A stretch of 64,000 nt of DNA. Origin: Bolinopsis microptera. Taxonomy: Eukaryota; Ctenophora; Tentaculata; Lobata; Bolinopsidae. Location of the stretch: positions 1,674,001-1,738,000 of the forward strand of contig NC_087077.1 in assembly GCF_026151205.1 (NCBI RefSeq). The letters run 5' to 3'. This document shows positions 21,001-34,300 of the stretch, in pieces; the stretch's first letter is position 1; every line of letters starts with the position of its first letter. The notes under the pieces are model-generated. The model worked only from the letters and a program-made list of their open reading frames with translations, made no database searches and was not told where the DNA came from. The position numbers and the translations under genes are program-made.

Positions 21001-21999
21001 CACGATTACCAAGGCAGATCCTTCCTGGTGGCTCCCAAAGATATCGAAGTTAACCTCTACAACACGGAACCTCCAGAGAAGTGCTTCCTCCCCAAGAAAC
21101 TCCTCCACACCTGGGACGCGCACAACAAGGGCGTGTCTAAAGTCATTCTCTTCCCTAAAACTGGACATCTCATGTTGTCCTGTGGTATGGATTCTAAGAT
21201 AAAGCTGTGGGAGTTGTACGGCAAGAGAAGGTGTATCAGAACGTATGCTGGTCACGCTAAAGCAGTCCGTGACATAGTGTTCAGTAACGATGGCAGCAAG
21301 TTCTTGTCAGCTTCCTACGACAGGATGATAAAACTGTGGGACACAGAAACTGGGGCATGTTTGTCCAGGTTCACCACCAAGAAGATTCCGTACTGTGTAC
21401 AGTTCCATCCGGATGACGATAAGCAGCATTGCTTTGTGTCCGGCATGGCTGATAAGAAGATTGTAGGATGGGACATTAACACAGGGGAGATAACCCAGGA
21501 GTATGATCGGCACTTGGGTGCGGTTAATACCATCACTTTTATCGAACGAAATATCAGTTTTGTGTCGACATCAGATGACAAGAGTCTCAGAGTATGGGAT
21601 TGGGATATCCCTGTTGACCGGAAGCACATTGCTGATCCCTCAATGCACGCTATCCCCTCAGTTTCCCTCAGTATGTCCGGCAAATGGCTCGCCTGTCAGA
21701 GCATGGACAACAAAATCACAATATTTGCCACTCAGAAACTGAGACTGAACAGAAAGAAAGTGTTCAAAGGTCACATGGTAGCGGGTTATGCGTGTCAGTG
21801 TAACTTCTCGCCCGATAATTCCTACCTGATATCCGGGGACGCTGATGGCCGGTGTTTTATTTGGGACTGGAAAACTACGAAGGTTTACAAGCGCTTTAAA
21901 GCGCACGAGGGAGTGTGCATTGGGGCTGTCTGGTTACCTCATGAAACATCTAAAGTCGTGACTTGTGGGTGGGATGGCAAGATTAAGTTGTGGGATTAA
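18023..21999 (+). CDS. CDC40: pre-mRNA splicing factor CDC40/PRP17, 4 exons
   Basis: Exons 18023-18157, 19359-19520, 19916-20138 and 20849-21999 keep phase and total 1671 bases (556 codons plus stop; human CDC40 has 579). The protein is a spliceosomal WD40 factor needed for the second catalytic step. Visible features: an acidic Ser-rich start (YGSSSDSEPEP), the conserved YNPTVEQMYAPQLGPSNPF block, a basic KKRKRE segment, GPWAEYTDE, ILHIEDTHDYQGRSFL, and seven C-terminal WD repeats from about residue 260. Strand ends such as IKLWELYG, IKLWDTETG, VGWDINTGE, LRVWDWDIP, FIWDWKTTK and the terminal IKLWD match the family closely. It ends exactly at the canonical WD terminus. Intron 1 carries a short tandem repeat; intron 3 carries an antisense LINE fragment. 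Confidence 0.96.
18172..18250. repeat. 12-bp tandem repeat in CDC40 intron 1
   Basis: Five to six copies of TTTACTGGCAAG beginning about 14 bases after the exon 1 donor. Confidence 0.92.
20283..20735 (-). mobile_element. LINE reverse-transcriptase C-terminal fragment in CDC40 intron 3
   Basis: The complement of 20735-20288 encodes an open stretch typical of the post-RT C-terminus of non-LTR retrotransposons: LKRILHIYWPSSISN, ALYARTQTRPLSERV, WTMLGHVLRSDND, KGRVGRHRTNLYD and LARDRVGWRSLF. It is 5-prime truncated, with no RT catalytic motif, inserted antisense to CDC40. An AT microsatellite at about 20210-20222 lies beyond the 3-prime end of the coding part and could be the tail. The element is dead but the surviving frame is intact. 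Confidence 0.85.
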
Positions 22000-22364
22000 G
22001 AAAATTGTGAAACGCTATTAAAGAATTAACTGAGTACTTTGGCAGTGATATTGTGATGTTGAGTCATGAAGTTATCAGAAAATGGTGATCCAGCAAGAGA
22101 AATGAGATTACAGAAATTAAAGGCAACGAAGATGCTCTATTTTTAATCTGAATTTGATATTGTTTTAAGTTTTAACCTATAGTTTTGAATTTTCATGAGT
22201 TTAATTGAGCTACTTACCCTCACCCAGACCTAGACATTGTTTATCACAATATAAATGTTCTGTCAACAATTCAAAACACAATTATAAACGTCAAAACTTA
22301 TAATCTATGTCTGCCAGACAGCAATTTTAACCCATTTTACCCTTCCATTTAGCATGTATTTAGT
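22000..22364. other. intergenic CDC40-EMSY-like
   Basis: 365 bp. A possible ATTAAA polyadenylation signal lies about 20 bases after the CDC40 stop. An acceptor-like CCTTCCATTTAG lies 12 bases before the next ATG. Confidence 0.5.
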
Positions 22365-25300
22365 ATGATAGGAGTCGCTGCCGATGTCTCTATAGACGAA
22401 GCTAAGCTTATTATCCGAAGGTTACAGCTTGACGCTTACTACTGTCTTGTCAATGCCTTCAGGGCGTCTGGCTATCTTACCAAGACTAAGCTGAGGATAC
22501 TTCAGGATCTATCTTTATACTTTCAGTAAGTTTTATTTTCTAAATTTTATTATTTGCTTTGGGGTTTATGATTTGAAGTTAGGATTATCATTTTGTTGTT
22601 GGGTTGTTTAACTGAAATTTGTAACGTGTCTAGTTGCTGGCTTGTTGTTAGAACTCGTTATCTATTTATTTATTTATTAATCTATGCAGATAGTTCATTG
22701 TCTAAAAGTTATGTCATACTTAAACATAATATTTTCAGACTATCAACTGAGAGGCATCAAGCTGAAGTAAGAAGAGCAGTTAATGATGAAGAACTTACCG
22801 CCCTAGCTGACCTGTAAGTAATGTTAGATGTGTGTGCTCCCTTAATTTTAAAATGTAGCTGTATGTCTCGTTAATCGTGCATAGCTTTATTTATACGGTT
22901 GAATGCAGAGGGTTCCTTCAAATAATTGGAATCGGTCTGGTTAAGAAATTATGATACCAGTCTTGTGATATTGAGCCTGTTTCAAAGTTAATACTTCCTT
23001 CTTGACGAAGTAGGGGACGATTCTGGTCTCCCTGATGAGCCTAAGTGGGAAAAAATACATATGTAGTACTGAAGGTTCGGAGCTCAGGAATGCGGTTCAT
23101 TGTTGTGGCAAATCGCCGGTTACAATTAGAAACGTGTTTAACTGTAGCGGGCGGCGACAATTCTGAGATAAAAGTCAAATCGTTAAGTCGAATAATCTAT
23201 GCGCATATCGCGCGCGCTGCCGGGGTCTTAAATTTGATCGACGATATTATATTATCAAAATAATGTAGCATGCCTGTGATCGAGTGTTGGCTTGATTACC
23301 AGATGTATACTCGTCAAAATCTACTCATATGTTACGGCTACCAGATTGTCGAACCTCTTACCTATAAAACCAGTGATGTCACCTCTCTTGAGCCCTTGTC
23401 AGTATCCGGTGCGGAGTTCTTGCGGCGGTTTCCCGACTCAAGTCATCGAGGGCGCGCACTGTTTTCCGGCCCGCGGTCCCGGCCAAACTAATCCAAGATA
23501 CTCAAAGTAAATGAGCCTTTGAGTCTATCAGACTAGTCATTATAGCACTCATTGTTTGCTTTCCTGTTAGAAGTCGGTCACTCACAGAACAGAAGCGCCC
23601 AATATATATTCATGTGACCACAATTAGCACGCCGGCACCACCTTGCTTTATGATCGTTCTCTCTGATAATATGAGAGAGGAAGACCTACAAAAGATTGTT
23701 CATCGGTCCTTCTTTGTCGGTCAGCTGCTAAAACATCTCAGTGTGCCCGATCTCAAAGAGGATGAAATTAAGGACACTTGGAACCTGATTGAAGGAATGC
23801 TAGAAGTGAGCGGAAAGAAGCCGTAATGTGACTCGGAGTATAGAAGAACAAATGAAATGTTCATTCAGGCGGTTGACTTTTTTCAGGACACCGTGCGAAT
23901 TGGATACAGACGGTAGCAAAGGAATTAAGGGCTCAAGGACAGGGTCGATTTCAAAGACATGTCCATTTGTCCTGCCAGCTCATTATTCATTAAAAGAGCC
24001 AAAGTTAGACTTGAAGCAGAAGTTCTCAGTTGATCCGAAAACTAAATACTTTTGACAATCTCCGGGTTGAGTAATCACTGTTGCTTTTGATTAGTGTGTG
24101 TAATGTGTGTGCGTGTGAGTAATGTGTGTGTAATGTGTGTGCGTACGTGTGCGTTCCTAGAGTCACTAGTGTAACAAACTGTAATTTATTGTATATGTAT
24201 ACTATATATCACGCTCTAGATCGCCGAAGTTCGGAAAAGAGAGCTTTCCCATTATATTATGACTACAAAAAACAAACAAAAAAGCATACTAAACCCACAA
24301 TTTCCACCACAACTCTATCTAATCCCAACACAAAATCAAACTAAACCACCTCAACTTTCAGGGTGACTAAAGATGACTCCTCGTACGAGTGGATCTGTGA
24401 GGGTAGACATCCTGTACCGGTCTATCTAGAGGACACGTCCTACAAGCTCCCCCGATATGTAAAGCTACGTAAGGAGAGTGTCAAGAGCGAGAAAATCAAG
24501 GAGAAGAAACCATGCAGGTAAGTCAATGATCTTTAATGAATGATGAAATACACAGTTATGAGTTTGAATTTTTTTATTTCTCGAAATTATATCGATTAAT
24601 TACCCTGTCTAAGTAGAAAGAACTAAAACGAAACTTGACCTTTTTTAAATTTGCAGTGTGGTACCAGTGGTTAATACCCCTGTTAACTTGAGCAAGGGTA
24701 CCCAAACTCCGGGCATAAAGAAAGAGCCAGGAGAAAAAGAGAAAGTGGATATTAAACAAGAGGAAAATAGTATCGCCTCCCTTCTTTCTACGACACCGGT
24801 TTGTGGCTCTGAGTTATTTGAACCCACATAAATAGCGAAAAGATCAATTTAATGATCCTCTGTAATCGAAACTTTCCCCAAATCATTTTCTCATTTTATG
24901 AAAATGAAAGTCACGAGGACTTTCCGATGAGAAATCTTCCTATATAATAGTCTTTCTCAACAGGACATACTGGATGCGTTAGAGATTGAGCGCATTATCG
25001 AGGACTGTGGAGATTCCTTGCTCATGTACATTCCACTTGACAAGAAACCAAACCCACAAGAACTGGAGATACCAGCACTCCCGGAGATTCCACTGGTCAT
25101 TCCGGTTAGAGTTGGTAAGTTTCACTTTGATAGCCTTTATTGAACGTTTAGTTTGTAATTGCGGACTTTTCATACGCCGTTAATTGGTTATTCCATTCTG
25201 TGGATTCTCTGGTCATTCGTCTTGTTCGTCTTGTTTCAAGCACTATTTCTTTGAAAAGAGAAGAATTTTATCAGAGGAACACGATTAGAAGTAAAAACTC

Positions 25301-28300
25301 GGAGAAGTTACCAAACCAGTTTGTTACAAAACGGCAAAACATACGAATTTGCGATATACAAAACCTTTCTATGTCTCAAATTGCAGACACTCATAACAAA
25401 ATTAACTGCGTCAAAGACTTTAAATCAAAACCCGAACAGATCAATCAAAACAAAACTTAGAATATTAATTTTCGCTCAAAGAAGGTCTAACATTTTTGTT
25501 CGAAATATGACATTTTGTCATTGGAATCACCCCCTAAGCAAGCCCTTTTTTCCTTTGGCACCCAGTTTTTTCTGTAAATTAGGTGACTTTTTTAAGTAGA
25601 CGTGAGAATACTGTATCGGCTCCAGAGTGTCATACATTAGACCTCTTGTTCTCCTTCTAGTGAACGACTGACCGTCCTGAAAATGTGCGTGTTGTCAAAA
25701 ATAACAATCTGTTCATCAGAACTACTCTCCTATCCATGCTATCCATGCTATCCATGCTATCAAGTATGAGGAGCTATGTTTTAGTCTAGCAAGACTTTGG
25801 TAGCCTAAATTAGTAAATTACCTACGTCAGTAATAAATTTCCTATGACAGCAATAAAGTCCCACAATAAAGTCCCCCAGATTTGAACTTACTTTACTAAG
25901 ACCTGGAAGCTCATAGTTCTGCGTAAGTGGCATTATGAACCTATTACCAGTCAAATTAGCCACCACGTTAGAAACCTGGAACACTTTCTTCATCTTGGGG
26001 TTGTAGTTGTAGAGTCCTTGTAATGCTTCTTCCTCTTTTCCCACTTCCTGAAACAACCGGTCATTTTACTTTCGAGATATTATTTGGGTGTTAATATCTC
26101 ATCAAAATCAAATTCAGAAGATATATGTTGAGAAAGTCTGTCGTTTCAATTTGTTCATGTCTTAATAAAAGTGACAGTGAGCATTATGAAGTTAGTTTAC
26201 CTCAAGCATGGATATCAGTGCATGTTCTGGCCGATCACCGCCAGAATCACCGCCCCCTTCACTATTGCCAGAGTCACGCCGTTTCATCATCTGCATCATC
26301 CGGGCAGATCTCAATAGTTCTGCCATTGCACTGGCTAGTTTCATGTTAGGAGCACCTGGTCTGAAATTTGAGTAGAGTTAGGGAGGGGGAGCGGGGATGG
26401 TAAATACAGGCAAATGTGATCAATGGACATCCTCGGTACATCTGCATTGTTAAAATAAATGCTAGTAGTGTGATTAAATTCGCAATCGGGAACGCTGGTA
26501 GTATTTAAGTACATCCAAATACATTTTGGACCCTTATGTTTGGAATGCTATATTCATTGAAACACTTACCCTTGACCTTTGGATTTAGCTTGAGGGATAA
26601 GGTTTGTGAAACTTGGAGAATCTGATTGAAAGCCGCTATCAGGGGTGGTTGATTGTCGGTTCTTATTAGCCTGTCTCATAGTTGGAGCCATAGACTTCCA
26701 CAGACTTCCTTTTTTTGTACCTCCCTCTCCTCCTCCCCCTCCTGCTCCCCCTCCTCCTCCTCCTACTCCCGCACCTACAGCTCCCCACAAACCTCCTTTT
26801 TTTGCCTCTCCTCTTGCACTGTCCGAACCTTTACGGGTTTGTGATGAAGGCGATCCCGTTTTACTATCAGCAGATTGTCTATCTTTTGAGGATTTTCTTC
26901 TTACAGTTTTAACTTTCGTAGTTGCAGAATTTGTTTTTGCAGTCTTGTTCGCACTTAACGGCTTTCTTTTTGAAAGTATTTGTTTGGTTGGTTTGGAATT
27001 GACTTGATTGGTTTGTGAGAGGTTAACATTTGTTTTTGGGACGATGATGACGCGTTCTGTTCGGGGGTAGGTGACAGTGCCTGTTCCATCTCCACTAGGG
27101 TCTCAGACGAGTCTGTTATCTTATCGTCCGAGAAATCTTCTGATGATGAATCGTCATCCTCTTTCTTGCTCTCTGTAAATACACGAAATTAATTGAGGTT
27201 AAAAAAGTTGTAGAGGTACAATAATTTGAGTTGTGAACAAACCGGGGGGGGAGGTTTGTCAAAAGACCCACCCACCCCCTTCGCGGCTTTTGCCGTCTTT
27301 TGTGGTACTAACTGTGTTGAGAAATCACGGTACTAACTGTGTCTTGGTATATGAAATAAGATACCCACCCATAAATTGCTTTAAACAGCTCATTAAAAAT
27401 TGGGAAATGGGCAAAAAAATTGGGAAAAAATGGGGGGAAAATGGAAAAAAATGGAAAAAACCCCAATAAAACCTCAAAACCCAAAAACTCATTCCCAAAA
27501 TTGAAATTTGAGGTGAAATGGTTTTTTTTTGGGTTGGAGACCCCCCTTAGTACCATGTACTAACTGTTTTTCTGGGAAATGTACCATGTACTAACTGTGT
27601 CTTGGAAGAAAATATGACCCACCCACCCCCCCCCCCCCCCCAACGTCACGTACGATACTAAGTGTATGATCCCCCCTCCCCCGAACAAACTAGAAGTAGC
27701 AGAGGGTAGATTACCTCGAGAATCCATGGGCCTCTTCCCCGGCGGTTTAGGATTTTCAGCGATTTTCTCCAAAGAGTTGGTAGAATTTGAAGCGGCTGCT
27801 GCCACTCGAAGTTGTTTGATAAGCTCCTGAATCGCATCTGGCCTGAGTCTGTTTTTGTCGAACAGAGATCGAACGGGATCCAAAACTTGCGAATTCCGCG
27901 AACTTCTTATACTGCGTCCTGAAAGCTTGAATTGTGTTTTATCTCAATTGCCTCAAAGATTTTATTCTGTTCATGAATCACGTCTTTACGATCGATCAAT
28001 TTTGTTTTATCCTGACTTGTAATTAGGTAGAATATTAAATTAACAAACTCAGCTAATTAAATAATTAGCAAACCTCCTCGTCTAATAGTAGAAGAAGCGA
28101 CCTTTCTACCACCGCCGTGGTGGTACATCCACCTATCTTCCATTTTCATACACAACTGACTTTTCTTAGAGACTGTTGTTTGTGGGATTATTGTCTCCGC
28201 AAGCATTTCAATCTTATCTGAAGGAGGCTGAATTAGAGATAATGCCTATTTCTTAGAGATAATGCCTATTACTAAATTAGAGATAAGTATTACTAACTGT

Positions 28301-31300
28301 ACAGTTTTATGCGGGTATGTTTCATCAGAGAGATAAAATACACAAGTCACAGTTTTGGCCCGTTCTGTCAAAAAGAAAGCAGCCTTCTTACCTCTACTGG
28401 ACAGATCTATGCCAACCCCTCGGGGCCCGGGCCCTGCCATAAAGTTGAAACTGTCAGGAATGCGGGCCGTATGGCCCCCTATGTTCCTATCCCCTGTCAC
28501 CTGCCAGGCCATCTTCCTCTTTGCTATCCCCCACTTCTTCATCTCAAATCTGAAGAGAGGAATGTTTAAAAACTTTGATTTACGTAGTATGCCGAATAAA
28601 ACACTGTAAGCTTAATTTTTCTGTAGTTAAAACTAACTTTCTGATAATATAATCAATCCTGCATGAAGACATCCATCCTATCTAACAGTCAATGAAAATA
28701 TTTAATAAAGAAGGATAAAACTTTATCATAATATGCATCACAACGGCCAGAATTTAAACATTTTATTCCACTCTGACCTATTGTAAGCAACATGACGAAC
28801 ACCTTCTAGATATAAATGGTAATGAAGTGATAAAATGATGAATATACTATGCATGAATTATAATATTGATTAATTAAATTTGGTTAAGATCCGTGAATAA
28901 TAAATTTTCTAAGTCTGGTGTGCGTGTGGGCCGATATGATCTGGAAAAATATCGTTACCAGATCGTGAATGGTCTTGATGTTCAACTTATCTTGATGGAA
29001 ATCATAATTTGATATTCCAGTAAATGATTCTTAAAAATATCCGGTGCGTCTTTCTTATCCCTCCTGCCAAACTCGAATACCTATCCTGTTTAAGATCTTA
29101 AATTCCCAACCTACATCTCCTTGAAAGAAGCTAGAAGCTCAGGAAAAAACTCCCAATCTTGGAAGAGCATATTGGCTTCTATCAACTCGTCGGAGCCCTC
29201 CATTTGATAGGAAAAAATTATTTTATCAGAAACTTCCAGAAGACTGTTCAATAACACTAACGGCGGTGGTTTAATCGAATTCTCATCTGCGCTAATACAC
29301 TGATACAGAGTAAGAAATCCCGGCCGTAACAAAAAATATAAACCGATCGAAGGATCTATCGAGAAGCAACTACTCGGTATATTGAATTTGATATATCCCA
29401 GCATATAGTAGTTTTACGGGCTAATTCATCCTTATTTACTGGCTATACTATGTTGACATGTCTCGTGATCTTATTCCACTCATATGATTCGTTGGTTTGT
29501 GTCACGTGATTTGTTTACAGTTCTCAGATTGGCTGGCCGGTCTGAATAGGTCCAGGGAATCCGAATTGCTTGTCGCCTTCAGGTTGATTAGTTTAGTGAT
29601 CCGGGACGCTGGCAGGATTGTTTATGCTTCGGGACGAGGCCAGTCAGCCTGAGACAAATTAATAAGATCCTGTCCAAGTTTGAAGTGAGAAAAACCACGC
29701 AATTTTCACAACATTTTACCGACGTTGGTATGTTAAGCATGACATTGACGCGTAGAGTACATTATTATATAAGTATCTTGAGTTTAAGCTGTTTTCCAAG
29801 AAACATTTTAAGTACGCACAACGGTTAACAACACAACGCTCCAACGAGTTCGGAGTTGAGGCCATACATCTGATCTCTGGTTTTTTGTGTTACAGACAAT
29901 GTGTCCATCTCAAAATAAGGGGTTCTCCCGAATAAAACATACGTTACAAACATGAAACAGCGAAACAGCCACACTACAAAACTTATCACCTTAACACTAC
30001 TCGAGACTAAGTGAAGCCGGACCCTATCTCTGCCAGATTTAAACTTCCGCAGAACTCACTACCAACCAATAGGACCCGTGATTCTTTTGAACTTTGAGTG
30101 ATCGAACCGTGCTCATCGGAAATTAGCCTAAAATTGATTGTTTTACCTCCCGGATTGGCGATGTATTCCTTGATAATTGGGATCTAGTTGGCTCGGTAAC
30201 ATGAGAGAGACAAATTATTTGCTGGACGTCAAAATTATGCGCTCTTAGAAAACCTCGTTGTTTTGTTGTGATGTTTAGAGGACATCTATACTCAGGTTCT
30301 GTGGAAATGTGTCCTTTTCTTTACAGAATACTAGAACTCTGAAAAAACAGAAACAATGAAATATTAACCTCATGTTTTTATCGTTTGCAGGAGAAGAGTT
30401 CGGTAAGATGATTCTAGAACAAGTTCGGAACACAAAAGATCAGACTGGACACATCCAGATTCCACTGGACTTAACCAGGATCACTAAGGAGAGGCTAGAG
30501 AAGAAGATAAAACAGAGACAACGGAGACCAAACAACCTGGCTCTCACTGATGGTGAGTTTTTCTAATTTTGAGAGCTGAATATTCTGGAATCACACGACA
30601 CAGGATATATATCAAAGAAAAACCGAATAGGCATCGTCAGTATCCAGCAAGTACATGGTAGAAAAATTAAACATCAAATAAGTTTATTTTGTTTTGAATA
30701 TTTCCACGTGCGAAGTTGATATGTATGATATAATATGTTATAAATATAATATATTGTATATATAATATGTTACCAATTTCATCATGTAGTCGCTTATATT
30801 AGCAATACAGTTGTATTTTAAGCATACCTTGAATATTTTGTTGTGGCTTTCTCAAATCAACGGCTGCCTATCAAATACAAATATGCGGTTTAGAAAAATA
30901 TCTAAGCAACGGCTGCCGATCTAGAAAAATATCTAAGCAACCAAACTTTAACTTGATCAAACTTCACGGCCAATTAAATCGAAAAATCGTGAGACTGTAG
31001 CAGTATTTCAATAAAGCGTTAAGTAACCATTCGTGACAGAGAAATTAGTGTTAATCTACAATAATATGCAGGTCTGGTCGCGCTGCTACACTATTTCACT
31101 GTACACTTGGGTGGTCACGAAAACAAACAGACACTACTTGAGTCGTCAAAAGGCAAATTTCACGTATGATTTCGATGTCGAGAGACTCTCTCGAGAGAAC
31201 CGATTACATTGTTTGTACACACTCGAGTCACAACTACTCGCAGTACTCAGTACACACTCGTTACAGAGTAGCAACTACTCGCAGTACACAGTACACACTC

Positions 31301-34300
31301 GTTACAGAGTAGCAACTACTCGCAGCGAACAAAATGCAGTGAAAACATCTCAAACTGCATTTAAAACGTGAGATTGTTCTAGAGAGCCCTCATGTGATAT
31401 AATTATTGATTGTAAACACTTAAATCGTGACTGCTTTTGTAAATCCAAAGTACAGAGGCAACACACGGTGCATGTTGGTAAAGCTCAGTGGTTAGGTTGG
31501 TATTTTAAAGGCGTGTGTGGTTTAATAGTGCAAATGATTGTGGTTTAATAGTACAAAAGAATCTGGTTTGATATTACCGATACGTGCGTTGTCATAAAAC
31601 ACAGTGAGTAGATTAAAAAATAAAATAGGTATTAAAGATATGCATCAAAAAGTATAATGGACATTAAAATCATGGGTTAAAAAGTGTAATATAATAAGAT
31701 CAACCTAAGTCGGGACCACTTACTTCATAGTGGCCGTGGGGTTTTCGGCCGTCTTCGTGTCGGTCATTGCTAGACTTGGTGGCCAGATTGTGTGCTATTC
31801 CCAGATAAAATGAACCTCAATGGTCATGTTGCGGGTCCAGTGTGGTTTCCAGCGCAAAAAACTATCAAGAAAAAACTAAACTCTGTCATCGACAATTTTA
31901 CCGCAAAATAATAGAGAATAAAACCTTTTTAAACATGCCTGAGAATATCATTGATAATGTTTTAATACCTTTTCAAGCTAGCATTAAATCATGTAGAAAA
32001 CGTTTGGATGCTGTAGCTAGAAAAGAACATATATCCAATAAACTGCGGTTAACATTTTAAAAGGGTGTGGTCTATCGATACTTACTAAAACTATCGTCAA
32101 CACGCACAAAGTGATACAATATACGAATATCAATCATGGCTATGACTATTGACGAGACGTTTTTACTGTTTTCGCCACAACAATAACCATCATATCCTTC
32201 CTGTATCCTTCATATTTTCCTGGAAAAATCTCCCTCGAAACAGAAACTCAACCGTTGCAAAAATGAACGAGTCACGTGACTGCAATAAAACTGGTGACAA
32301 TGGATTATTCATGTTATTGAATGACGTTTAAATTAGCCGATATAACTGTATGGGAGATCTTGAGCTACCGGTAACAAGTAACAGGTGGCACTTTCTTTAG
32401 TATTGCTTCGTGAGGTAGCAGGCAAGACACGTTTAATCACGATAACATGATCTTCATACTGATGTGTGATTATCATGCGTATCAAACGAGACAAGTGTGC
32501 TTGGGAAATTGTGTGTCCGAAAGTGGAAAGTCGGCGATCTGTCTTTTCTATTTTGAATCTAATATGAATAAAGAAAGAACACAGATGATTTCTGAGAAAA
32601 ACTGAATCCGGGGCCCACGTAAATTTCTTTGACGTTAAGTAAAATCGCCGCTTACAGAACACAATTTAAAAATAAATGTAACAATTAAAGAGAAAGTCAA
32701 TTCTGTGCTATAAATAGTGTTTTAAGAGATGGTTTTATAACCCATTCTTCGCAGGGTCTGGAGTACCAGGGGTTAAGAGACGGAGGAAGAAGGGGGTGCT
32801 ACCCCCAACAGCTAGTCCCAGCATGCACAGTATGTTAGAGCACGGTGACCTGGGACCTACCCTCACAACCCCTGAACCACCTACTGATCACCTTCTCAAT
32901 AAGGTAAGAAAACAGAAAAACAGAATATAAAATGTTCGAATATCATAAGATTTAAGAAGGGCAAAATTGAGGATACCCTCCCACGCCTTACTTTAGACAG
33001 TGTCCCGTCTACAATCCAATTACTATACGATAATCTCATCTTCTCTCTTCGCTGACTCGGGTTGGTACTCAGCGCGTAATCATTTTTAGATTGGACTGTA
33101 CACAATTTGGGTTTTTAATCATGAGAAGTGGGAATGTCAAGATTATCTTGGCTCTCCAGTGAACTACCCCACAGTCCCTCCAAATATAAGTCTATGGAAA
33201 ACATTGCAAAGTCACCATGAAATATAAAGCTGCCAACAATCTGAAAGTCACCAGCTTTACTGTTTTAGTGAAATAGAAATCGATCGGTTATAATCAATCC
33301 ACCAACAATAAGGAATCCTCCAGCCACTAGGAATTCACTCATCAAAAGAAATCCGCCAACCGAAAAAATACCGCTTACAATGAGTAATCCTCCGACTTTC
33401 ATAAAGTCGCTGCTAATTAGAAGTCCACCGCCCAAGAAAAACCCTCCAGCCATTATCAATATACCAGGCATTGGTAATCCACCGCTGATTAAAAATCCAC
33501 CAACCCTAAAAAGTCCTCCCGCCATTACAAATCCTCCTGTCATTGAAAATCCACCAGCCATGAGACATCCTCCAGCTATGAGAAATCCGCTGCTTATAAG
33601 GAATCCACCAGCGGTTAACGAACCTTCAGCCATTAAAAATTCACCGAGGTTAAAACATCCGCCAGCCATTACAAATCCACCAGTCTTATGCAACCCACAA
33701 GCCATTAAAAATACACCGACTGCTATAAATCTGCCAGACATCAGAAATCCATCTGCCATGATCATAAGAATTCCATCCGTCCAAATGCATCCTCCAGCCT
33801 TGAGATATCCTCCAGCCAATAAAAATGCGCCTGGCATTAACAATGCTTTAGCCATAAGAAACCCCTTACCTTTTGATTAAAGTTGATTCTGTCAAAGAAA
33901 ATACTCCTTTAAAAAGGGAACATTAATTCAAATGAAACACAGGATAACAAATACGAGAAATGATAGCATCATAAGAATTAGATCGCGCTCAACAATTCGG
34001 TTACCTGATACTTATGATTACATCAGTTATAAAGAGGGTACTGACGAAAGTTTAAGCTCTTATCGTCCACAGCTTCATGTAATATTATATCCAGTTCAAC
34101 CACGCTTAGATTGTTAACGCCTTTTTGATGAAAACTTCAGTACCAGGACTAATCCAGGGGTTATCTCCTCAGGTTATTTACAAATTTCGCATACGCCTCA
34201 GACCAAAATCATCATTTTTCCTGCAACTTAGTTTCCGGTTGTATCACGGATATTTATTTAGATTTTGTTATTGGGATCGTTCAGTGTTACATACATTGCG

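Noticed and set aside
21315-21683. Minus-strand frame inside CDC40
   Set aside because: Antisense shadow of the WD40-coding exon.
28500-28549. RBX1-like start (FEMKKW) in the nested gene
   Set aside because: The resemblance is limited to a few residues; no RING cysteines follow.
28309-28609. + strand frames opposite the nested gene
   Set aside because: They overlap the second exon of the minus-strand nested gene and show no independent coding signal.
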